Assembly (NCBI GenBank): GCA_020632875.1
Contig: JACKET010000031.1
Coordinates: 1 to 39,599, forward strand
Origin: Alphaproteobacteria bacterium
GTDB taxonomy: Bacteria; Myxococcota_A; UBA796; GCA-2862545
Direction: 5' to 3'
DNA: 39,599 nt
The position numbers and the translations under genes were made by a program. Shown here in pieces: positions 16,442 to 25,064 of the stretch. Every line of letters begins with the position of its first letter. Position 1 is the first letter of the stretch. The notes beneath the pieces are model-generated. The model worked only from the letters and a program-made list of their open reading frames with translations, was not told the DNA's origin and did not search any database.

Positions 16442-18638
16442 CCCCTTCGGCGGTCCACGTCCAGCGGGTCGGTTTACCCGTGCCGACCTCGATGCGTTGT
16501 GAGCTCTCGAGCCCCTGCGCGCGGATCTGCACGTCGTGAGCCCCGAGAGACAGGTCGAACGACACCGGAGTGTTGCCGATCACCGCGCCGTCGACCACCA
16601 CTTCGGCACCGCCCGGCACCGAAGCGAACACGATCGGCTTCTTGGTCGCGTTGTCGTGCACGCGGTCTTCGCAGGGGCCCGCGCTGCCCGCGGCCGACGT
16701 GCACATCTCCATCGCGGCGGTCGTGTCGCGCCCGAGCTGTGCTCGGTACGACGCCCACTCCGCTGCTGCGTCCCGTGCCTCGATTCGGAGCCGCTCGTCC
16801 CGCGGGCTCGCGTTCCACAGGGCATAGGCGGCCTTGGCGTCGAGCGCGTGAAGACCCTCGACGCGCTTCGTGTACATCTGGCCCGACCAGCCCTCCTTCC
16901 GCTCGAGCGCTCTCTGGACCCAGATCCGCGCCTCGGCACGTCGACCCGTCTTCTCGAGGTGCGTCGCCCACGCGAACATCATCTCCGGGTCGGATTGGTC
17001 GAGTTCTTCGAAGTAGTAGGCCTGCTCGCGCTCGTAGTCGGCGCAGCTGCCGGCGTCGCAGCGCGCCTTCGCGTCGACCAGCGACACCCGCGCCACCTTG
17101 CGGCGGTCGACCATGCGGAGGGAGCCGTCCCTCGCGGCCCTCCCGAGACACGCCCGGTCGCCCGCCGTCAGCTTCCCGCCCGTCGCCCGCGCCTCGAGCG
17201 CCTCCACGTCGCCACAGTCCCCCGACGCCGCTCCCGTCGTGGGGGCCGGGTCGGGCGCGTCTGGACGGGGGGACACGGCAGTCCCGCCTGGCTCGGGCTT
17301 CGGGGACGGCCCCGTCGGCTCGGGTCCGGTCGGCTCGGGTCCGTCGGGACCATCGGGTCCGTCGGGCTCGGGTCCGTCGGGTCCATCGGGTCCGCCGGGC
17401 TCGGGTCCATCGGGACCATCGGGTCCGTCGGGCTCGGGTCCGTCGGGCTCGGGCCCGTCCGGTACGGGGTCGGAGACGTGCACGTCGGTCCCCGTCATCG
17501 TCATCCACCACCCGAACACGAGGCCGCCGGCGCCGAGCGCGCCTCCGGCGGTCAGGCCGAGCACGAGGAGGATCGCGATGGCCGCGAGGATCCGTCCCCA
17601 GGAGCGGCCCGCAGCGGGCGCGACCTCGTCGTCGAGGTGCATCGCGGTCGTCGTGGACGGGACGACGTCGCCGTCGGTGAGCGTGCGACCCGACAGGGGC
17701 CCGGGGTCGGACGCGGCCGGCGACTCCGTCCACGTGCGCTCGCGGGCCCAGCGGCCCAGCCGGTGCCCGCCGGCCTCGGACGCGAGATCCTCGAGTCGGG
17801 CGATGGTCTGCGGCCCGGTCGGGCGGGCATCGGGGTCGAAAGCGACGAGGTCGGCCACGAGCTTCCGCACGCCCTCGGGCGCGTCGAGCGCGTCGAGGCC
17901 GCGGGAGACCACGGCCGAATGGGCCTCTTCGGACGCCTTGCCCGCGAAGATCTCGGCCATCTCGTCCGAGTCGAAGAGCCGGCGCCCGGCTACCGCTTCG
18001 TACAGCGCGCACCCGAGGGAGTAGAAGTCGCTGGGAGGCCCGACGGGCTGCCCGCGCCGGAAGCGCTCGGGCGCCATGAACGGGAAGCTGCCGATGAGCG
18101 CGTTGGTCTGGGTGTTCGCTTCGCGTGTGAGGCCCGACGCGGTGGCGATGCCGAAGTCGAGCAGCTTCACCTGGCCGTGCCGGCCGACCCGGATGTTGCC
18201 CGGCTTCACGTCGCGGTGGAGCAGCCCGAGCTTCTCGCCGTTCGGGCCGACCGCCTCGTGGGCGGCGTGCAGCGCGCCCGCGACGCCCGCGAGCGCCTCG
18301 AGGATGGCGCCGAGCGGCATCGGGTCGGGACCCGTCACGCAGTCCGGCAGGTCGGCGCCTTCGACGAACTCGGTGACCAGCGCGACGCGCCCGTCGAGCA
18401 CGGCGAGGTCGTGCACCGCGACGATGGCGGGGTGCCGCAGCAGCGACAGGATGTGGCCTTCGTCTTTCAGGCGCATCACCGCCTGGCTGCGCGGATCGAG
18501 CCCCGTGTGCAGGACCTTCACGGCCACGGTCGACAACAGGCCGCTCGGGGAGCGCATCTCGGCCTGGTACACCTCTCCGAAGCCGCCTCGGCCGAGGGTG
18601 TTGATGACGGTGAAGGTGCGCGCTCCGGCGTCGCTCAT
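16416..18638 (-). CDS. Transmembrane Ser/Thr protein kinase with PEGA domain
   Basis: 740 residues. The kinase domain, about 9-285, has the glycine loop GRGGFGEVY, catalytic Lys41 (AVKVL), HRDVKPGN at 141-148, DFG at 161-163 and MAPERF at 188-193, so it should be active. A variable linker leads to one membrane helix at about 349-378. Outside follows a Pro/Gly/Asp repeat, about 393-452 (units PDGPDGPEP), then a Cys-containing helical region with TPR-like features. Near the C-terminus is a PEGA domain (SVPGGAEVVVDGAVIGNTPVSF), which usually sits on the periplasmic side and may bind envelope ligands. ATG at 18638 is chosen because similarity to kinases begins ten residues later and the frame upstream overlaps another gene. 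Downstream genes are an exported protein and the cytochrome, suggesting envelope stress or redox signalling. Confidence 0.92.
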   Translation of the reverse strand: MSDAGARTFTVINTLGRGGFGEVYQAEMRSPSGLLSTVAVKVLHTGLDPRSQAVMRLKDEGHILSLLRHPAIVAVHDLAVLDGRVALVTEFVEGADLPDCVTGPDPMPLGAILEALAGVAGALHAAHEAVGPNGEKLGLLHRDVKPGNIRVGRHGQVKLLDFGIATASGLTREANTQTNALIGSFPFMAPERFRRGQPVGPPSDFYSLGCALYEAVAGRRLFDSDEMAEIFAGKASEEAHSAVVSRGLDALDAPEGVRKLVADLVAFDPDARPTGPQTIARLEDLASEAGGHRLGRWARERTWTESPAASDPGPLSGRTLTDGDVVPSTTTAMHLDDEVAPAAGRSWGRILAAIAILLVLGLTAGGALGAGGLVFGWWMTMTGTDVHVSDPVPDGPEPDGPEPDGPDGPDGPEPGGPDGPDGPEPDGPDGPDGPEPTGPEPTGPSPKPEPGGTAVSPRPDAPDPAPTTGAASGDCGDVEALEARATGGKLTAGDRACLGRAARDGSLRMVDRRKVARVSLVDAKARCDAGSCADYEREQAYYFEELDQSDPEMMFAWATHLEKTGRRAEARIWVQRALERKEGWSGQMYTKRVEGLHALDAKAAYALWNASPRDERLRIEARDAAAEWASYRAQLGRDTTAAMEMCTSAAGSAGPCEDRVHDNATKKPIVFASVPGGAEVVVDGAVIGNTPVSFDLSLGAHDVQIRAQGLESSQRIEVGTGKPTRWTWTAEGDDWKGALN
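17311..17460 (-). repeat. In-gene tandem repeat coding Pro-Asp-Gly spacer
   Basis: About 150 bases of 9- and 15-base units (plus-strand core GGTCCGTCG with inserted GGCTCG) that encode the PDGPDGPEP spacer of the kinase. All changes keep the frame, so copy number could vary without breaking the protein. It forms the extracytoplasmic stalk between the membrane helix and the distal domains. Confidence 0.85.
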
Positions 18639-18684
18639 GGCGGGGGATTGTAGAGCACCCGGGACGCCGCGGGGGCTGGCGTGC

Positions 18685-20040
18685 TCACGCCAGACGCACC
18701 TGGAGCGCGTCGGCGGTCCCGCGCCAGAGCACGATGTTGGCCCGGTCGCCCACGGGCACGGCGCCATCGACCTCGCCCACGGGGGTCTTCTCGGTCTCGA
18801 GCAGGCGCGCGTGGCGTCGGAGGGTTCCGCCGTCGATCGTGTGCAACGCACCGGCACTTCCGCCGAGCAGCCGGTCGAATCCCCGGCTCACCTCCTGGTG
18901 GCTCGTGTCGTACACCGCCCAGCCGTCGTCGCCGAGGTGCTCCGGCGTGCTGCCCGCCATCAGCCGGAAGGTCGAGGCCTCGAAGCCGACGGCGTAGAGC
19001 GCGTCGGGCGTCGGTCCGCCGAGGGCGACCACCGGAGCGCGGTGGCGCGCGTCGCTGTCTTCGGGGTCCCGCGGGTCGCCGGGATGCACGCCGTCGGACA
19101 CGTAGAACAGCGCGTTCGGAGGCCCGGAGAACCGCACGGCGACGAGCAGATCGCCCATCGCGCGCCAGCGCAGCGGCAGGCCGCACAGCAGGACGTCGTG
19201 CTCGTAGTGGCTCAGGGCCCGCTCCGCGTCGGGCGCGAGCTCGAAGCGGACGGGGTCGTTGTCCATGTAGCCCCAGAGCTTCTTCGCGTGGCCGAGCGGC
19301 CAGTCGTGCTCGCTCGGCACCCAGGGCCGCGCCGCGCCGTGCGACCCGAGCCACCAGTGGTACCGGCACCGCATCCCGGACCACGCCACCCGGCCGTACG
19401 GATCGGCGCCGACCCAGTGTCCGGCGGGCCCGGGGAAGGTCGCGGTCCCCCTGCGCCAGTCGCCGCGTCCTGCCCGCTCGGGGTCGACGGGGCCCTCGCG
19501 CTCGACGCGGGTGCCGGTGCGCAGGTCGAGGGCTTCGCCGGCCTCGTGCAGCGTGACGGCGTCCTCCGACGTGCGCAGGGCGCGGGCGATGCGCGTAGCG
19601 GGCGTCTGGAACGTCGTGCCGCCGGGCCAGTCGAGCCACGGGCCCCCGGGGAGCATCGTGCGGCGCGGCCGTGCGGCGGGCTCGGGCAGCTCCGGGCCCG
19701 CGTGCTCGAGCGCGGCGTCCAGGGCGACGGCGAGGCCCTCCGCGCCACGAAGCACCACGGGAGGGCCGTGCTGGAGGGCCTCCTCCCACAGCCACGCCTC
19801 GTCGGGGTCGTCGCGGTCGGGCCGGACGAGGGTGAACGGCGCGGATCCGAGCCAGGGGCGGGCCTGCTCGAGCTGCTCGGGGGTCTCGGCGAAGACGACC
19901 AGCGGCGAGGGGAGGGCGACCGTCGGCGGCGTCAGCGGACCCGCGGGCAGGCCCATCGATGCGAGCATCTGCTCGCCCTTGCGGGAGGACCAGCGATACG
20001 TGCCGAGGTCGCCGAGCCAGATGACGCCGGGGCGGCCCAT
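18685..20040 (-). CDS. Protein of unknown function
   Basis: 451 residues, no family recognised. ATG at 20040 overlaps the DUF2804 stop by one base (TGATG), which supports the start. The protein is Trp- and Pro-rich without signal peptide or membrane helix. It begins with a beta-type stretch MGRPGVIWLGDLGTYRW, has a VALPSPLVVFAETPEQLEQ segment that could be a Rossmann- or receiver-like half, a middle with YHWWLGSHG, and a C-terminal part with strand repeats (VVALGGPTPDALYAVGFEAS, GDDGWAVYDTSHQEV, GALHTIDGGTL) like beta-propeller blades. It stands between the DUF2804 gene and the PEGA kinase, with 46 bases to the latter. Confidence 0.68.
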   Translation of the reverse strand: MGRPGVIWLGDLGTYRWSSRKGEQMLASMGLPAGPLTPPTVALPSPLVVFAETPEQLEQARPWLGSAPFTLVRPDRDDPDEAWLWEEALQHGPPVVLRGAEGLAVALDAALEHAGPELPEPAARPRRTMLPGGPWLDWPGGTTFQTPATRIARALRTSEDAVTLHEAGEALDLRTGTRVEREGPVDPERAGRGDWRRGTATFPGPAGHWVGADPYGRVAWSGMRCRYHWWLGSHGAARPWVPSEHDWPLGHAKKLWGYMDNDPVRFELAPDAERALSHYEHDVLLCGLPLRWRAMGDLLVAVRFSGPPNALFYVSDGVHPGDPRDPEDSDARHRAPVVALGGPTPDALYAVGFEASTFRLMAGSTPEHLGDDGWAVYDTSHQEVSRGFDRLLGGSAGALHTIDGGTLRRHARLLETEKTPVGEVDGAVPVGDRANIVLWRGTADALQVRLA

Positions 20041-21077
20041 CAGCGCGCGTGTGCGGGCCGGTGATCCTCGGCGATGCCGGGGAGGCCGTCGAGCACGAGC
20101 TGACCGCCGTCGGGCAGCGGCACGCGCCCGAAGAACCGGCCGATCACGCGCGCCGTTCGGCTCGACCCACGCAGGCGCGTGGCGGTCTCGACGTCCGACG
20201 CGATCGGGCGGAACTTCAGCTCGAGGTCGCCGTGGGCGCTGCGCAGGCGCCACGTGTCGCGCGCCACCCGTCCGCCGACCAGGATGCGGGCACGGGGCGA
20301 TTCGTACACGCCGTCGTCGATCCAGAGCACGTGCTCCTGCACCGCACCGTGCCGCGCGCCGTCCGACATCGCCAGGCCGACGCGGCGCCCATCGGGCAGG
20401 GTACCGAGGCCGGTCACCTCGAGCCAGCGCGCGCCCGGTGGGAAGAACCCGTTGGTGTACGCGATTGCGCCGACAGCGCCGGTGAGGTCGAACGTCCGGC
20501 CGCCCGCGGTGACCTCGCCGGTCGAGGGCAGGAGGTTCCACTTGGTCGTGAGGCCCGGCCGGCGGCTGCGGTGCTCGCCGATGATCGTCGCGGCGGGCGG
20601 CGCGCCGCGCTGGGAGAGCTCGGCGCGCAGGGCCAGCCCGTCGAAGCGGGCCGCGAGGGACCACGCATCGGCACCCTCGGGTCGCTTCAGCCCGATGTCG
20701 CACGCGCCGTTGCGGAGGAAGGCGTCCGTGCCCCACGCCGCGAAGGGTCCGACGGCGAGGTCGCCGAGCGGACGGCCCCGCCCGTCGCGGTGCGCGAGGA
20801 CCTCACCCGTCTTCAGGTCGGTCACGAAGGCGCGCGCCGCGCCCGTCGTGCCCTCGTCGCGGATCCACGCCGCCACGGCGATCTCGTCGGTGAACATCGC
20901 CACCTGGAACCAGCGCCGGCGCACGAGCGCGCGGCGGACCTGCGAGCGCAGCCAGCCCTTCTCGTAGCCCCATCGGACCTCGTGCAGGCCGCCCTCCCAG
21001 GCGCCTTGCCAGGCGGTGAAATCGAGCGCGCGGAAGGGGGTGCCGGGCACCGGGGGCAGGGGTTGGACGCTGGACAT
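20040..21077 (-). CDS. DUF2804 family protein
   Basis: 345 residues. The third Met (21077) is used as start because GAGGAG lies six bases upstream; longer versions from ATG 21113 or 21098 are possible but have no such site. Typical DUF2804 blocks are seen: TAWQGAWEGGLHEVRWGYEKG, RRRWFQVAMFTDEIAVAAWI, TTKWNLLPSTGEVTAGGRTF, YTNGFFPPGARW, DGRRVGLAMSDG and a final VIGRFFGRVPLPDGG with GIAEDH. Function unknown; sequence course suggests a lipocalin-like or carotenoid-hydratase-like all-beta fold (inference). It is the first gene of the long minus-strand operon and is divergent from the 97-residue gene. Confidence 0.85.
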   Translation of the reverse strand: MSSVQPLPPVPGTPFRALDFTAWQGAWEGGLHEVRWGYEKGWLRSQVRRALVRRRWFQVAMFTDEIAVAAWIRDEGTTGAARAFVTDLKTGEVLAHRDGRGRPLGDLAVGPFAAWGTDAFLRNGACDIGLKRPEGADAWSLAARFDGLALRAELSQRGAPPAATIIGEHRSRRPGLTTKWNLLPSTGEVTAGGRTFDLTGAVGAIAYTNGFFPPGARWLEVTGLGTLPDGRRVGLAMSDGARHGAVQEHVLWIDDGVYESPRARILVGGRVARDTWRLRSAHGDLELKFRPIASDVETATRLRGSSRTARVIGRFFGRVPLPDGGQLVLDGLPGIAEDHRPAHAR

Positions 21078-21154
21078 GGGCCACTCCTCGGTCTGCATGG
21101 CTATCGGGTTCATTCCGATTTCGCAGCCTGGTAGGGTCGCCTCGGAGGTGTGGA

Positions 21155-21448
21155 GTGACCGAGAACCCGACGAAAGAAGAGCTGAGCGTCAGCAAGCCCG
21201 CGAGCGTCGAGCGGATCGCGATCGAGGGCATCGGGAAGCGCGACCAGGTGTGGGTGCACGTGAAGCACATCGACGGCTCGCTCGCGACCTACTTCAACTA
21301 CCTGGACGAGGGGTACACGGTGGTGCTGCGCCAGGTCGAGCTGCTGCGCGACGCGCTCGCGAACCGATCGCTGAAGGCCATCTTCCACTACCGCGACGAC
21401 GGCGGGCTGAAGCGCTTCCACGCGGTGACGGTCTTCCACGAGCGCTGA
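21155..21448 (+). CDS. Small hypothetical protein
   Basis: 97 residues, start GTG 21155 behind a GGAGG at 21144-21148. The chain is soluble and mixed alpha/beta: ERIAIEGIGKRDQVWVHVKHIDGSLATYF, then a helix LRQVELLRDALANRSLKAIFHY, ending FHAVTVFHER. I know no family. It has 77 bases to the divergent DUF2804 start, where TAGGGT at 21132-21137 could be a -10 element. The repeat cluster follows right after the stop. Confidence 0.65.
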   Translation: MTENPTKEELSVSKPASVERIAIEGIGKRDQVWVHVKHIDGSLATYFNYLDEGYTVVLRQVELLRDALANRSLKAIFHYRDDGGLKRFHAVTVFHER

Positions 21449-21453
21449 GTCGC

Positions 21454-21553
21454 TCTGACCCCAGAGAGACATCGGTCACGGTGGCCTGCGCCGAGAATCG
21501 GCGTTCGAAGGACGTCGGTCTCTCTGGGGTCTGACCCCACAGAGACATCGGTC
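21454..21553. repeat. Short composite repeat, direct plus inverted
   Basis: A 24-base direct repeat (tctgacccca[g/c]agagacatcggtc) occurs at 21454-21477 and 21530-21553 with a single mismatch. Within it, GACCCCAGAGAGAC at 21457-21470 pairs with GTCTCTCTGGGGTC at 21518-21531, an exact 14-base inverted repeat with a 47-base loop, so the third copy is reversed and overlaps the second direct copy by two bases. The unit looks like a dispersed intergenic repeat. It lies in the 159 bases between the small gene and the deacetylase start. Confidence 0.82.
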
Positions 21554-21607
21554 GGTCGTTTGAAGTCCGGTGGCCCGGCGCTTGCTTCGGAGCAGGGCGG
21601 AGGTCTT

Positions 21608-22378
21608 GTGTCCGACGCGCTTCTCGTCCTGATCCCCGGTCTCGCCCTCGGTCTGCTCGCCTGGTGGGCGCTCGGCCGACCGCGCCTGGCGTTGGCTGCG
21701 CCCCTTGTCCTGATCTCCGTTCTGATCGCACTCATCGCGGTTTGGAAGCTCGCTTCCGTGCGTGCGGGCGTCCTCGGCCCGACGCTGTTGCATGTGGAGA
21801 CCGACCGCCCGCAGGTGGCCCTGACCCTCGACGACGGCCCGACGTCCGCGTACACGAATGCTGTCCTCGATCTACTGGATGCAGCGGATGCTCGAGCCAC
21901 GTTCTTCGTCACGGGGGCCGAGCTCTCCGAGCGCCCGGACCTCGGGCGGGCCATCCTCGACCGCGGGCACCAGCTCGGGAACCACAGCTGGTCGCATCCG
22001 AGGTTGATCTTCGCCTCCCAGGCGGCGCTACGCGACGAGATCGAGCGCACGGACGCCGCGATCCGGGCCCTCGGGGTGGAGGGCGACATCCCGTTCCGGC
22101 CCCCGTACGGCAAGCGGCTGCTGGGGCTCCACGCGGTGCTCGGCGACCGGCCTGCCGTGATGTGGGACATCGAGCCCGAGTCCTACGACGAGCTGTCGCA
22201 CGACCCGGACATCCTCGCGGCGCACGTGATCGATCGGGCGCGGCCCGGATCCATCGTCCTGCTCCACGTGATGTACGAGAGCCGGGAGACCACGAGGCTC
22301 GCGCTGCCCCGCATCCTCGAGGGCCTGCGCCAGAAGGGCCTGCAGGTCGTCACCCTCGCGGAGTTGCAGCACCCGTAG
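21608..22378 (+). CDS. Membrane-anchored polysaccharide deacetylase
   Basis: 256 residues with a NodB homology domain that removes acetyl groups from N-acetylglucosamine polymers. Two membrane segments (about 4-23 and 28-48) anchor it, with the enzyme on the outer face. The metal motif TLDDGP (Asp75, Asp76) is followed by HSWSHP with His126 and His130, RPPYGK at 164-169, WDIEPESYDE and the LLHV block. GTG 21608 is favoured because GGAGG stands at 21599-21603; the TTG at 21560 would fall next to the repeat and lacks a ribosome site. Substrate may be peptidoglycan or an exopolysaccharide. The neighbour downstream is a membrane sulfatase-fold enzyme. Confidence 0.9.
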   Translation: MSDALLVLIPGLALGLLAWWALGRPRLALAAPLVLISVLIALIAVWKLASVRAGVLGPTLLHVETDRPQVALTLDDGPTSAYTNAVLDLLDAADARATFFVTGAELSERPDLGRAILDRGHQLGNHSWSHPRLIFASQAALRDEIERTDAAIRALGVEGDIPFRPPYGKRLLGLHAVLGDRPAVMWDIEPESYDELSHDPDILAAHVIDRARPGSIVLLHVMYESRETTRLALPRILEGLRQKGLQVVTLAELQHP

Positions 22379-22403
22379 GGGCCTTCCGTGTTAGCCGCAG
22401 GGA

Positions 22404-24417
22404 ATGGCGACGAGCACGAGCGGGCGGCTGCCGGGCGAGCTGCTCACGGCGGCCGGGATGGGGCTTTCGTGGGGGCTGGCGGCGGGCGGGCTGCGCGCCG
22501 GGCTCGTCGCGGCGAGCGAGCACTACGCGGCGCTCGGCTTCCTCCACAACCTCGGCCGCATCGTGCAGGATGCCGTGTTCGGCCCCGCGCTGGCGGGCCT
22601 CGCGGTGGGGCTGGTCACGAGCGCGTGGGTCGCGCTGTACCGGCAGGTCTCCGGGAAGGCCGTGCCGCTCGACGTGGCCGCGACCTCGGCCCTCGTCGAC
22701 GGTCCTCTCGGCGGGCATGCGCTGGTCGTCGTCGCGGGCATCGGCGTGGGCGCCTTGTTCGCGGTCCAGGGGGGGCCGTCGGTGGCCGTGGCGTCTCGTC
22801 GCGGTCCTGGGGCTGGCGGGCTGGCGGGCCCTCGCCCCGGCGCGCGGGGGCTGGCGTGCGGTCGTGGGGCGGGGGCTCGTCGCCGTGCTCCTGGCCGGAG
22901 CGGCCCTCGCCTACGCGTCCGGCGTCATGGCCGGTGCCGGAGAGGCCCGTCCCGGCGACCTCGATCCAGCGATGAAGTCCTACGCCACCGCCGCGGTCGG
23001 CGTGGTGTCGGCGTCCATCCTCTTCGCCCTCCAGGAGTGGAGCGCACGCGGCCGGGGCATCGCGCTGCCCGGCGTGGTGTGCGGGCTCGGCATCGCGGCG
23101 CTCCTCGGCATCGCGGCGATGGACCCGGGCCCCACGATGCAGGCGGGCAACCCGCAGAACGTCCTCCTCGTGGTCGTCGACACGCTCCGGTCCGACCGCA
23201 CCGAGCTCCCCGTCGGAGACGGCCTGCGCGAGCGCACACCTCACCTCGCGCAGCTCGCCTCGCGCGGGACGCGGTACGCCAGCGCCTACAGCCAGGCCCC
23301 GTGGACCATGCCGTCGACGGCGTCCATGATGACGGGCGAGTACCCCGGCCAGCACGGCGCGTACTCGCTCACGGGCCGGTTGAGCGCGCCGGTCCCCGTC
23401 CTGGCCGAGATCCTCCGCGAGTCGGGTTACCAGACCGCCGCGGTCGTCAGCCACGGCTTCGTGAGCAAGGGCGTCGGCTTCGGGCAGGGGTTCGACGCCT
23501 TCGACGACGCGCTGGTCATCGGCAAGAACACCCATCGCGAGCGGTCGTCCGGCAAGGTCACCGACCGGGCGCTGAAGTGGCTCGGCAGCCGCGACGCCGA
23601 TGCGCCGTTCTTCCTGTGGCTGCACTACTTCGACCCGCACTACGAGTATCTCGACAACCCCGATTGGCCGTGGGCCGACGACTACGACGGCTGGCTGAAG
23701 ACCACTCCCCACGAGATCGCCGGCCTCCGCGTGCAGCGCCACCGGCTCGGCCCCGACGACCTCGGGTGGCTGAGCGACCTCTACGACGAGGAGATCGCGT
23801 ACACCGACCGCGAGATCGGCCGGCTGATCGACGCCCTCGGCCAGCAGGGCCTGCTCGACGACACCGTGGTGATCTTCGTGTCCGATCACGGCGAGGCGTT
23901 CGGCGAGCACGGGTGGATCGGGCACACGCTCACCGTCCACGAAGAGCTCGTCCACGTCCCTCTGTTCTGGTACGCGCCCGGTGGCCAGAGCCTCACCATC
24001 GCGTCCGTCGTCGAGACCCGCAGCCTGTTCTGGAGCCTGATGGACCACCTCGGCATCGCCTGGCAGCCCGACTCGCCCTCGCGCCGTCCGCTGCCGACCC
24101 GCGAAGAGCCCGACGCGTACGCAGTCTCCGGCGTCTCACTGCTCGACGCGCCCCTGATGTCGGGGAAGACCTCGGTGCAGACCTCGATCCGCACCAACGA
24201 CGCCACCCTCATCGTCGATCGGCTCCGCGGGTCGGAGGCCTACTACGACCGCTCCGCCGACCTCGACGAGAACGCCCCCCTCGCGGCCGACGAGGGCGCC
24301 GCCGCGCTCCGCGCCCGCCTCGCGGACTGGGAGCAGCGCTTCCCGACCACCGAGGCCGCCACGCGCGAGATCGACGCGGAGGAGATCGAGCTCTTGAAGG
24401 AGCTCGGCTACCTCTAG
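22404..24417 (+). CDS. Membrane sulfatase/LtaS-superfamily enzyme, frameshifted
   Basis: The first 120 codons from ATG 22404 encode hydrophobic segments (LSWGLAAGGLRAGLV, GPALAGLAVGLVTSAW, GHALVVVAGIGVGALFAV). The same protein type continues only in the +1 frame (LVAVLGLAGWRALA) after a run of seven G at 22769-22775; with six G the whole would read 670 residues without a stop. The periplasmic part is an alkaline-phosphatase-fold domain: VVVDTLRSD (metal Asp), PWTMPSTASMMTGEYP with Thr301 where true sulfatases have Cys or Ser, and SDHGEAFGEHGW. A Thr nucleophile resembles lipoteichoic acid synthase-type phosphotransferases, so sulfatase chemistry with formylglycine is excluded. Either a sequencing/assembly slip or a real, possibly phase-variable, break. 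The stop shares CTAG with the convergent lipoprotein gene. Confidence 0.8.
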
Positions 24418-25064
24418 ATGAGCCCTTCGCGGCACATCACGTGCAGGGCGAACGGGCCCTCTTCGTTGTCCTTGCCCTCGACGATGAGCCACCACGTGCT
24501 GCCGCGCTGGGAGACGAGCTCGACCTTCTCGCGGTAGGTGCTCTTCTCGATGCTCATCTCGCACTGGGGGATGATCGACAGGTCGGTGGGACAGGTGCGG
24601 TCGTTGAGCTTCACGGCCGCGAGATCGAGGTCGGCACAGGGGCTGTCGAGGTAGACGAAGGCCTTCATGTCGCCGGGAGGCATGACGAGCTTGTAGACGC
24701 GCTCGTCGCCGCCGTTGTGATCGGTGAGGGCGGGGGTGCAGAAGTTCTTCTCGTAGAACCGGGTGTCGTACATCTTCCCGCCGCCGCGGGTGTGGCCGAT
24801 GACCACGTCGCCGCACGAGATGGTCGCCGTGGCGCAGTCGGGACCGTTGACGAGGCCGCCGTCGTCGATGTCGTAGCAGTTCTGCGCGTCGATCGCGGGC
24901 TCGGGCGGGGCGGGGGAGCTGTCGAACCCGGGGAGGATGTGCCGGCGCGGGCGCACCTTGAGCTTCACGCCTGGCTTGAGGGGCCCCGAGTAGCCGCCGC
25001 CGTCGTCGGGAGGAAGGGTGAGTCCGTGTTGGCAGCCGGCGAGCGAGGCGAGCAGGATGATCAA
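24414..25064 (-). CDS. Lipoprotein of unknown function
   Basis: 216 residues. The likely start is TTG 25064, overlapping the Nudix stop (TTGA): MIILLASLAGCQHG has a good lipobox (LAGC) but no basic n-region residue. A Pro/Gly-rich spacer (LPPDDGGGYSGPLKPG) follows. The mature domain has even-spaced Cys: AQNCYDIDDGG, GPDCATATISCGDVV, NFCTPAL, DSPCADLDL, RTCPTDL, PQCEMSI and HVMCREG. The VIGHTRGG, ERVYKL and YLDSPCADLDL pattern is familiar from myxobacterial secreted proteins and recalls pre-peptidase C-terminal-like beta sandwiches, without known function. The eight Cys suggest four disulphides. Confidence 0.75.
   Translation of the reverse strand: MIILLASLAGCQHGLTLPPDDGGGYSGPLKPGVKLKVRPRRHILPGFDSSPAPPEPAIDAQNCYDIDDGGLVNGPDCATATISCGDVVIGHTRGGGKMYDTRFYEKNFCTPALTDHNGGDERVYKLVMPPGDMKAFVYLDSPCADLDLAAVKLNDRTCPTDLSIIPQCEMSIEKSTYREKVELVSQRGSTWWLIVEGKDNEEGPFALHVMCREGLI

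Noticed and set aside
17311..17460. Regular short repeats resembling a CRISPR array
   Set aside because: Units are 9 or 15 bases, with no spacers, and they encode an in-frame Pro/Asp/Gly stalk of a kinase.
21560..21608. TTG at 21560 as deacetylase start
   Set aside because: No ribosome site and it would add a non-conserved stretch next to the repeat; GTG 21608 has GGAGG at proper distance.
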